Positions 1 through 5,001 of a DNA stretch of 5,001 nt are shown here, piece by piece. The first letter of the stretch is position 1. Each line of letters opens with the position of its first letter. The position numbers and the translations under genes are program-made. A model generated the notes under the pieces. That model saw only the letters and a list, made by a program, of their open reading frames with translations, was not told where the DNA came from and did no database searches. The stretch comes from Candidatus Omnitrophota bacterium (GTDB taxonomy: Bacteria; Omnitrophota; Gorgyraeia; JACOVV01), in NCBI GenBank assembly GCA_016177145.1, contig JACOVV010000124.1, positions 1-5,001 of the forward strand, given 5' to 3'.

Positions 1-413
1 GCTTTTTCTTCCTGAGGTTTCTTTTCTTCTCTCCGCGCTAACTTCGGTTCCTTCTCCTTAGTATCCGTAAGATTAAATCCACTCTCCCCTTCGGAAGAGA
101 GCGCATCCTTTTTTTCTTCTGAATCCTGCGGATCATTGGGACGATTCAGCTCCGGCGCCCCTTCCGGCTTCTTCAGATCCACCGGATCCGGTTTGTCCGC
201 GGACGCCTCACCCCTCTCCCCATCTGATAAAGGATCCGTTCCTGACGGCCCTTCAGCCGATGATGGATCTGTTCCTAACAACTTGCTCAGGTCAATCACG
301 GAGGGACCGACCTCGGAACCAAACCCGCCGATGAGTCCTCTGCCATAGGGCCGCTTATCCATCTTCGGTTTATCGCTTGATCTTAGCTTGCGAGTTCGTT
401 CTTCCTCTATACC
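1..413 (-). other. Charged low-complexity C-terminal part of the visible protein
   Basis: From about residue 1495 to the window edge the chain is dominated by Lys, Glu, Asp, Pro, Ser and Gly (for example DKPDPVDLKKPEGAPELN, 1567-1584, and REEKKPQEEKA at the edge). A short ordered-looking patch, GRGLIGGFGSEVGPSVIDLS (1518-1537), precedes it. A loose two-copy repeat, GTDPSS and GTDPLS, occurs at 1541-1557 (225-275). This is probably a disordered tail or, as the frame is still open, a linker to further domains beyond the window. Confidence 0.7.
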
Positions 414-3400
414 TTTCCTATCCAAGGGAACTTGAACCGCCTCAGCGACTTCGGGAGTGATCCCACCCCCTTTGACCAATTGATCCAAATGTTTTTTGAG
501 TTCTTTTTCATTGCTGACAAGCCGAATAAAATTTAAAATATTGTTCATGGTATAGGCCTCAACATGACCGTAACGCTGTTGGTGCTCTTCCATCCTAGCC
601 AATAGCCAAGGAAGAATATCTTGACGGGCAGCCTCTGAATCAATGAGCTGATGCACTAGAAAGTCAACGCTCATTTTTGATTGGAAAAGGAGGTCCGCGA
701 ATCGCGGTCCCGTCTCTTCGCTCCCTTTAATCGTCGGGATGGGATCCACTTCTCCCCGGATTAACTCCAAAAACTGATGTGTCCGCCACTGATGTTTCGG
801 CTTCTTTAAGAAAGCGGCGATCTTAGCGATTTTATCCTGATCGGCATTAGGGAAATAGTTCTCTTTAAGGCCGGCGATAAATTGATCCCCGGAAATGTCT
901 CCCCGGCACCAGGCCATTAACGAATCCGGATTGATTTCATAAAAGACCTTCGCCACCGTACTCTCCGCTGGATAAGCGCCGCTATAATAATCAATCCCCA
1001 CATCCTCTCCTAAGAGAGCCATACGCGTTAAAATCTGTGTCGTCCCCTCAATAAGGTTTCCTTCGGCATTCCTTCTCTGCGTCATCGCGTGCAATCCTTC
1101 ATGAAGGATGACTTCCACCAAGTTTTCAAACTCCGGCCGCATTCCCGCTAAATTAAAGTAGACATATCCCTCAGTTGAAACTCCTCCTTCGATTATTTGT
1201 CCGGATTTTCTCCCCCAGACATCGGTCACGAATATCGGGATATCGCCCCTTCTTAAGAAACGCTGTAAGTCCGGATCATTGGGGTCTCCGCTGGGATTGA
1301 CAGCCCAAAGAGTCGCGGCTAAGATCCGGTCCGCGTTCATGCGCTCGTCATTGAGCCAACTCAGCAAACGTGCTTCATACTCGGCGGCAGGGAAATCTTT
1401 ATCAAGTCGTTTGGCTTTGATCTCTCGCTGAACTTTCTCTCTTAATTTTCCGGAGGTAATATCCTGGTGAGTTCTCTCTTTCCAATTCTCAAATTGTTCA
1501 TGATAAAGCTCGATCAAGCGGGTCAAGCGAACCCGGTCATCCGGTGACAACCGGCGCAATCCAAAAGGATCCGGCGCCGGCTCATAGGGGCCTTCCCGTC
1601 GAGCAGGTTCCGGCGCCGTGATCGAGACACCTCCCTTTCCTGCTTCCGGGGCTGAAACCGGCGCATGGAGTGAAGCGATTACTTCCTGACTCGCTGATTC
1701 TGCCGAAAGGCTTGGATCTTTTAGCCCGATTTCCTCCGCCATCGGCTCCACTGTTCTTAAACCTTCTATCTCCGGCAATGAAAGTGCTGATCTTTCCTTT
1801 AACATTTCATCAAGATGCCGAATGAGTGGGCTGTCTTTCTGGTTTAAAATTCGCTTGGCTCGTTCCACGCTGACAAAACTCTGCCAGTCCATCCACGACC
1901 GTTTAGCCCTCAGATAAAGCTCATCTACTTGAACCTCCCGCGCGACTTGAGCGATCATCTGGAAACCTTGTATACTTTTTTGGACCGCTTCTTCTCTTTC
2001 CGGATGTCTCTGTGCATCAAACAACTCATGAATCTGATCGCCGCTTTGGGCTAAAATGGACGCGTAGGGAAACAAAGCGCCAACGGCGTATAGTGAGACC
2101 ATAAAAATTTTGTTCGCCTGGGATCGTGCGATCGTTCCAAACTTCCCCTTTCCTTCCTCGATCTCGATCCCGTAAGCTTCAACCCGTGTCCTTCCCGATC
2201 GCACTCTACTGACGGTTTGATCCCATCTTTTTACCGCTTCTCTCCATTCTCTTTTTCCATCTCTGCCCACCCCAAAATCTTGCCGCTGCGGCCCTGCCTC
2301 CTCCTTTAAAGCGAGATGGAGCGTTTCAAAATATTGCTGCTCGACTCGCCCCTGCCATCCGAAAAGCTGTTCGTCGTATTCGTATTCCCTTTCTGCAATA
2401 TCGCTGTACTGGTTGGCGAGGCGAAGCACTCGATCGCGCAATTCGGAAGCTTCTTTGAACAACTCCGCAAGCTGATATTTGGGGGGGTGATTGGAATAGC
2501 GATGATAAACTTCGTTGGCGCGGTCCACCAACTGTTGCATTTGCCTTGCCAAAACCTGCTGTTGGTAGAACCGCAGCGCTTCCATCCTGAGCGCCTCAAT
2601 CTTTGGATTGGAGTGACGCGGCGGCGTTTTCAAAAGTGTTCCAATAAAATCTTCCAATCGCATCGTTTTAAAAGGCTGGTTGAGCGGATCCCGGGTAAAC
2701 CGGTATTCTACCGTCGCGTCTTCATTGGACCGCCAATAAACCATTAGATGCGTGTCCCAGAAGCGATGGGAATTACTTAACGTCGGGAGGGCCTCTTCCC
2801 CTACAAGCATTTGCCGCACGACTTCGTCCCCCTCTTGGATCAAGGCTGAAATCAAGTAGTTCATCTCCAGAAGATAGGGCGACGGCGTGCCGCTGTTGAG
2901 CGCTCCCAACCATTCCCGTACTCGATCACTCCCCTCCGGTTCGGTTTCTCTAATGATTCTCTCCAAATAAAACGGATCCATGGTCGTACGAACGCGATCT
3001 CTATGAACTTCTATGACGTCGGAAGGGAATTTCCAAGTGACCTCGACTTCCAAAACGATCTCCTTCTGGTCAGTGATTGAAACATCCATGAGTTCATATT
3101 CGGCATTTCCCCAGGATCCTCTTTTGTGAACCAACGAGTTCAGCAAATCTTTTTGAGGCGCCAGGATCTCTTTGATGACCGCCGGTAAATCCTCAGTCAT
3201 TTGGGCCATCCGACTCTGAATCAGCTTGCTGAACTCAAGTTTCTCCCACTCGATTACCGCATCAACCAGTACTAACCTTTGTTCGATGGGATATTCCTCC
3301 TTTAATTGAGAAAAGAGATTTTCATCATCAATCTTCCCAGAAAAAATCATTGAGTCTAAAGTATGCCGGTTGATCGTAAGCTGGTGGGGTTTTCCATAAC

Positions 3401-4895
3401 CTGACAGTGGAACTAAATCAGCGGTGAAAGAAATTCGAGTTTCTTTGGCGGTTTTTTCAACATGGGAACGAATCTCTTTAACCCGGTATGGGATCAGTCC
3501 CCTTCTGGGTAACGCAGACTCGCCGGGCGGCTGAATCTCCTGTTTCAGAAAAAGAACTCTATCCTGCGCATCCACCTGAGATATATAGTACGCCGCTTCC
3601 AGATCTGACAGGTATCCAAGGAGCGTGCCGCTCTCCCCCAGCGCCAGACGGGTCTTAATTTTAGCGATCTCAAGAGGAATGTTAATCGCTCCCCATCCTC
3701 CTTTAGCCGGTTCTTCCCTGATAAAAAGGTATCCTTTCAAATCATTGAGACCTATCAAGCCGCGTTCTCCAGACTCGCTCTCGATCTCAATCCGGCTGGC
3801 GGGATGATAAGAAGCGCGATGAACACCGATAATTCTCTTTTTCTCACCTGTTTGAGGGTCATACAACAGGCCTGAAATATCTTCATTTTCCAGACTTTGA
3901 CCACTCTCGGTCATTAACTGAATAGGGACAAACACTCCGACCTGGTGAATCGGCGTCGTCACTGCGCGCTCTCCGGAAATAAATAACGGTGGAATGTTCA
4001 ATACATCCGGGAGCAAACCAACTCCCTCGGAGTTTAGGAATGAAATCCGGCTGAGAGTCTTAAAATATTCAAGCTCCTTTAGCGGGTCGCCTTCGTTACG
4101 ATGAAGGTGAAGAATTTCCCCTGTTTCTTTAGCCCGTGCGACAACTCCTTCTTCTCCGTTTTCAACAACCCGGAACTGCTGGCCTTTGTAATCAAAATCG
4201 CGGCCAACCGGAAAATATTGAGCAAGAGAATCAGGGTGCAGCATATCCAGAGAGGGATCTTGATCCCGTGGTTCTAGGCGTATTTTGAAGTAACGCTGTC
4301 GCCCGTATCCAAAGGGATTGTCATGTTCGTAAGTCTCCTCGATCCGCGCCCCATAGTGTCTCTGAATGGCTCCGGCGTAACCATTCTCTACAGACGCGTC
4401 CATTGTGAGAAAAATATATCCCTCATTGATTAAAGCCGCCTCGACTTCATCCATCAATTTCCCTACGAGTTTCTTACCTTGGTAAGCAGGATGAATAGCC
4501 GCGGAATAAGCGTAGCCCGCATCCTTTTCCCCTCGATGATCTGGCCCCACAAGCGCGTACCCGACAATTCTTCCGGAGATGGTCTCCTTAAGAAGGAAAA
4601 CTCTATTTTTGGGATCTTCAAAACTTTTGCGTAACTCTTCGCTGGTATATCCTTTGCCTTCAAATGCAAGACGTTCTATTTCCCAAACATCGGCCCACAC
4701 TTCAGCTAAATGATTTGTTTCAAAGAGAAGCGCTTGGTAACCAGTTTTACTTTGGATTGCTTCTATTACTGGGTCAGCCCCTTGCGGCAACCCAGCCCTA
4801 GGTGAGAGAAATTGCGGCACCTGCCAGACCGGCTGCTCCGCCAGCAGGCAGAGGGCTAAAAATAACGAGATAGGTCTTAGATATGGCTTTCGCAT
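1..4895 (-). CDS. Giant exported multidomain protein with GNAT-like and zinc-metallopeptidase-like domains (3' end outside window)
   Basis: One reading frame runs without a stop from ATG 4895-4893 to the window edge: 1631 complete codons plus two bases. The start is well fixed. An in-frame TAG lies two codons upstream (4899-4901), a purine-rich Shine-Dalgarno sequence lies at 4906-4912, and a typical signal-peptide start (MRKPYLRP followed by a hydrophobic core) comes directly after the ATG. Domain order: leader 1-25, GNAT-like 62-207, unrecognised 208-760, helical 761-1039, Pro-rich linker 1040-1112, metallopeptidase-like 1113-1480, charged tail from about 1495. Cysteine occurs only at residues 16 and 1330, as is common in exported proteins. 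I do not recognise the whole protein as a named family, so no symbol is given. The role is inferred to be extracytoplasmic, perhaps an effector or a self-processing surface protein. That the frame is real is near certain; the function is not. Confidence 0.95.
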   Translation of the reverse strand, partial: MRKPYLRPISLFLALCLLAEQPVWQVPQFLSPRAGLPQGADPVIEAIQSKTGYQALLFETNHLAEVWADVWEIERLAFEGKGYTSEELRKSFEDPKNRVFLLKETISGRIVGYALVGPDHRGEKDAGYAYSAAIHPAYQGKKLVGKLMDEVEAALINEGYIFLTMDASVENGYAGAIQRHYGARIEETYEHDNPFGYGRQRYFKIRLEPRDQDPSLDMLHPDSLAQYFPVGRDFDYKGQQFRVVENGEEGVVARAKETGEILHLHRNEGDPLKELEYFKTLSRISFLNSEGVGLLPDVLNIPPLFISGERAVTTPIHQVGVFVPIQLMTESGQSLENEDISGLLYDPQTGEKKRIIGVHRASYHPASRIEIESESGERGLIGLNDLKGYLFIREEPAKGGWGAINIPLEIAKIKTRLALGESGTLLGYLSDLEAAYYISQVDAQDRVLFLKQEIQPPGESALPRRGLIPYRVKEIRSHVEKTAKETRISFTADLVPLSGYGKPHQLTINRHTLDSMIFSGKIDDENLFSQLKEEYPIEQRLVLVDAVIEWEKLEFSKLIQSRMAQMTEDLPAVIKEILAPQKDLLNSLVHKRGSWGNAEYELMDVSITDQKEIVLEVEVTWKFPSDVIEVHRDRVRTTMDPFYLERIIRETEPEGSDRVREWLGALNSGTPSPYLLEMNYLISALIQEGDEVVRQMLVGEEALPTLSNSHRFWDTHLMVYWRSNEDATVEYRFTRDPLNQPFKTMRLEDFIGTLLKTPPRHSNPKIEALRMEALRFYQQQVLARQMQQLVDRANEVYHRYSNHPPKYQLAELFKEASELRDRVLRLANQYSDIAEREYEYDEQLFGWQGRVEQQYFETLHLALKEEAGPQRQDFGVGRDGKREWREAVKRWDQTVSRVRSGRTRVEAYGIEIEEGKGKFGTIARSQANKIFMVSLYAVGALFPYASILAQSGDQIHELFDAQRHPEREEAVQKSIQGFQMIAQVAREVQVDELYLRAKRSWMDWQSFVSVERAKRILNQKDSPLIRHLDEMLKERSALSLPEIEGLRTVEPMAEEIGLKDPSLSAESASQEVIASLHAPVSAPEAGKGGVSITAPEPARREGPYEPAPDPFGLRRLSPDDRVRLTRLIELYHEQFENWKERTHQDITSGKLREKVQREIKAKRLDKDFPAAEYEARLLSWLNDERMNADRILAATLWAVNPSGDPNDPDLQRFLRRGDIPIFVTDVWGRKSGQIIEGGVSTEGYVYFNLAGMRPEFENLVEVILHEGLHAMTQRRNAEGNLIEGTTQILTRMALLGEDVGIDYYSGAYPAESTVAKVFYEINPDSLMAWCRGDISGDQFIAGLKENYFPNADQDKIAKIAAFLKKPKHQWRTHQFLELIRGEVDPIPTIKGSEETGPRFADLLFQSKMSVDFLVHQLIDSEAARQDILPWLLARMEEHQQRYGHVEAYTMNNILNFIRLVSNEKELKKHLDQLVKGGGITPEVAEAVQVPLDRKGIEEERTRKLRSSDKPKMDKRPYGRGLIGGFGSEVGPSVIDLSKLLGTDPSSAEGPSGTDPLSDGERGEASADKPDPVDLKKPEGAPELNRPNDPQDSEEKKDALSSEGESGFNLTDTKEKEPKLARREEKKPQEEK
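456..1559 (-). other. Predicted zinc metallopeptidase (zincin) region
   Basis: About residues 1113-1480. The motif VEVILHEGLHAMTQ (1260-1273) carries HEGLH at 1265-1269, the HExxH signature of zincins: the two His bind zinc and Glu1266 is the general base. It sits in a predicted helix preceded by a strand (GYVYFNLAG, 1243-1251), as in the zincin fold. Glu1283, in LIEGTTQILTRMA 14 residues after His1269, is the best candidate for the third zinc ligand; a Glu-Gly followed by a Thr-rich helix after HExxH is common in gluzincin-like enzymes. The N-terminal part (1113-1200) and the part after 1310 are mostly helical. I cannot assign a MEROPS family. Substrate is unknown; targets could be this same polypeptide, other surface proteins or a host or prey protein. 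Confidence 0.8.
1047..1103 (-). other. Zinc-binding active site: HEGLH (1265-1269) and Glu1283
   Basis: The codons for HEGLH occupy 1089-1103 and the candidate ligand Glu1283 is at 1047-1049. His-Glu-x-x-His binds catalytic zinc in zincins. All three expected residues are intact, so an active enzyme is plausible. Glu1278 is a less likely alternative third ligand. Confidence 0.75.
1560..1778 (-). other. Pro/Ala/Glu-rich interdomain linker
   Basis: About residues 1040-1112, rich in Pro, Ala, Glu, Ser and Gly (for example HAPVSAPEAGKGG, 1077-1089, and EGPYEPAPDPFG, 1101-1112), with few hydrophobic residues. It reads as a flexible, disordered connector that separates the helical region from the metallopeptidase region. 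Such linkers are exposed and make plausible proteolytic processing sites; that last point is inference. Confidence 0.6.
1779..2615 (-). other. Helical, partly coiled-coil region
   Basis: About residues 761-1039. It is rich in Glu, Gln, Arg, Leu and Ala with almost no Pro or Gly over long runs, such as ALRMEALRFYQQQVLARQMQ (768-787) and KYQLAELFKEASELRDRVLR (806-825). This composition and the spacing of hydrophobic residues predict long helices, probably coiled coil. Tyr-rich and Trp-containing helices follow (EREYEYDEQLFGWQGRVEQQ, 835-854). After the hydrophobic stretch at 930-949 the chain returns to charged helices (965-1035). It could act as a stalk or spacer between the N-terminal and peptidase modules. 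No specific family is recognised. Confidence 0.6.
2049..2108 (-). other. Hydrophobic segment, possible membrane-spanning or membrane-inserting helix
   Basis: Residues 930-949 (IFMVSLYAVGALFPYASILA) have no charged residue over 20 positions and are flanked by charged sequence (RSQANK before, QSGDQIHE after). In an otherwise hydrophilic helical region this is long enough to cross a membrane once. The internal Phe-Pro and Tyr residues could also fit a buried core helix or an insertion helix. If it spans the membrane, the GNAT-like and peptidase regions would lie on opposite sides. Confidence 0.4.
2616..4274 (-). other. Unrecognised central region of the giant protein
   Basis: About residues 208-760. 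I do not recognise a family here. The first part (about 230-460) alternates short hydrophobic strands with Gly/Asp/Asn turns, for example FRVVENGEEGVVARAKETG (241-259) and VGVFVPIQLM (319-328), which suggests beta-rich modules. Around 520-590 it becomes helical and charged (FSQLKEEYPIEQRLVLVDAVIEW). Another strand pair follows at 598-622 (YELMDVSITDQ, EIVLEVEVTWKF). Residues 655-700 look helical again. The frame has no stop and codon use looks like the rest of the gene, so this is genuine coding sequence. It may be scaffold, binding or substrate-recognition modules between the two recognisable domains; no catalytic motif was seen. Confidence 0.6.
4275..4712 (-). other. GNAT-type N-acetyltransferase-like domain
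   Basis: About residues 62-207. GNAT enzymes move an acetyl group from acetyl-CoA to an amine on a protein or small molecule. The visible fold order fits: helix WADVWEIERLAF (67-78), strands RVFLLKE (98-104) and GRIVGYALVG (108-117), then strand YAYSAAIHPAYQGKK (128-142) running into helix LVGKLMDEVEAALINEG (143-159), strand YIFLTMDAS (160-168), and the closing ENGYAGAIQRHYGARI (170-185). The phrase 'HPAYQGK' is characteristic of GNAT motif A. However, the CoA-phosphate loop Q-x-x-G-x-G/A reads Q139-G-K-K142-L-V144, so both usual small residues are replaced by Lys and Val. The domain may bind CoA weakly, bind something else, or be inactive. Its place behind an export signal is odd for an acetyl-CoA enzyme. 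The fold call is fairly secure; activity is uncertain. Confidence 0.8.
4821..4895 (-). other. Signal peptide or N-terminal membrane anchor
   Basis: Residues 1-25. The basic n-region MRKPYLRP (R2, K3, R7) is followed by an 11-residue hydrophobic core at 9-19 (ISLFLALCLLA) and then EQPVWQ. This is the layout of a Sec signal peptide. No clean Ala-X-Ala signal peptidase I site follows the core, so the cleavage point is unclear and an uncleaved anchor is possible. Cys16 is not in a good lipobox: the -1 residue is Leu, and the hydrophobic core continues past the Cys, so a lipoprotein is unlikely. The leader implies that everything downstream is delivered to the periplasm, cell surface or outside. 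Confidence 0.75.
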
Positions 4896-4905
4896 CTTCT
4901 AGAAT

Positions 4906-4912
4906 CTCCCCC
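4906..4912 (-). promoter_or_regulatory. Ribosome binding site
   Basis: GGGGGAG on the minus strand ends 10 bases before the ATG. It contains the GGAG core complementary to the 16S rRNA tail. The spacing is slightly long but workable, and it supports the ATG at 4895 as the start together with the in-frame TAG at 4899-4901. Confidence 0.7.
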
Positions 4913-4930
4913 TTTTAGGAAGGTAGAGAA

Positions 4931-4939
4931 AGTATACCA
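4931..4939 (-). promoter_or_regulatory. Extended -10 promoter element
   Basis: On the minus strand this reads TGG-TATACT: a five-of-six match to TATAAT with the TGn extension that lets sigma-70-type RNA polymerase work without a good -35. No convincing TTGACA lies 16-18 bases upstream (the best is about three of six), which fits the extended type. The start of transcription would be near 4924, giving a leader of about 29 bases. The AT-rich tract upstream (about 4955-5001) could act as an UP element. Predicted by eye only. Confidence 0.55.
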
Positions 4940-4974
4940 CGGAAACTGCAAAAATCCAGTGTTTTTAAAAGTTT

Positions 4975-4990
4975 TTATATACTTATATAA
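4975..4990. repeat. AT-only inverted repeat upstream of the promoter
   Basis: TTATATA and TATATAA flank a two-base centre (CT on the plus strand), a perfect 7-base inverted repeat about 50-65 bases upstream of the predicted transcription start. It could be a regulator site, but such palindromes arise easily by chance in A/T-only sequence. The whole stretch 4955-5001 is very AT-rich and holds no other feature I can support. Confidence 0.25.
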
Positions 4991-5001
4991 CTATAATAAA
5001 A

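Noticed and set aside
136..348. Plus-strand open frame of 70 codons rich in Ser, Pro and Gly
   Set aside because: It is antisense to the charged low-complexity tail of the giant gene, and its composition is a by-product of that tail.
2293..2310. Internal AGGAGG-like Shine-Dalgarno sequences on the coding strand (also near 3289-3305)
   Set aside because: They simply encode Lys-Glu-Glu runs, and no start codon follows at a usable distance.
2306..2599. Minus-strand open frame of 97 codons
   Set aside because: It is an alternative frame inside the giant gene, with low-complexity Ser/Asn/Thr content and no known motif. It matters only as the frame entered if the C7 tract loses a base.
2316..2747. 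Plus-strand open frame of 143 codons with a hydrophobic product
   Set aside because: It lies codon-for-codon opposite the giant gene. In that register polar codons on one strand read as hydrophobic codons on the other, which explains its composition. It has no recognisable domain.
184..3120. Seven GGATCC sites, more than expected by chance
   Set aside because: Most are explained by frequent Asp-Pro and Gly-Ser codon pairs in the protein; spacing is irregular and no larger repeat surrounds them.
3625..3807. Plus-strand open frame of 60 codons
   Set aside because: It is antisense to well-formed coding sequence, with no domain or supporting context.
4463..4669. Minus-strand open frame of 68 codons
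   Set aside because: It overlaps the GNAT-like domain in another frame; the domain motifs are in the long frame.
4848..4850. Cys16 as a lipoprotein modification site
   Set aside because: The -1 residue is Leu rather than Gly, Ala or Ser, and the hydrophobic core continues past the Cys, so the lipobox is poor.

Overview
The window is filled by one very long gene on the minus strand. It starts with an ATG at 4895-4893 and stays open, with no stop codon, to position 1. Reading it codon by codon gives 1631 complete residues plus two bases of the next codon, so the 3' end lies beyond the window. Only the last 106 bases (4896-5001) are non-coding. They hold a likely promoter, a Shine-Dalgarno sequence and an AT-rich tract. 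I found no RNA gene, insertion sequence, CRISPR array or believable plus-strand gene.

The product looks like a giant exported multidomain protein. From the N-terminus (high coordinates) it has: a signal-peptide-like segment (about residues 1-25); a GNAT-type N-acetyltransferase-like domain (about 62-207); a long unrecognised region (208-760); a helical, partly coiled-coil region with one strongly hydrophobic 20-residue segment (761-1039); a Pro/Ala/Glu-rich linker (1040-1112); a predicted zinc metallopeptidase region with HEGLH at 1265-1269 and a candidate third ligand at Glu1283 (1113-1480); and a charged Pro/Lys/Glu/Asp-rich tail (about 1495 onward) that runs off the window. The predicted mature part contains a single cysteine.

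The organism is bacterial: the gene has a Shine-Dalgarno sequence, an extended -10 element and uninterrupted coding. The combination of a very large secreted protein, unrelated domains strung together and a short 'R.ISLFLALCLLAEQ' leader resembles the giant proteins reported from Omnitrophota and related uncultured lineages of the PVC group. That assignment comes from recalled resemblance, not a search, and is tentative.

No operon partner is visible, because the gene has its own promoter-like signal about 36 bases upstream and nothing follows it in the window. A working hypothesis is that this is a surface or secreted polyprotein-like effector in which the metallopeptidase either processes the chain itself or attacks an external protein. 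An acetyltransferase-like module sits behind the leader, where acetyl-CoA would not normally be available.
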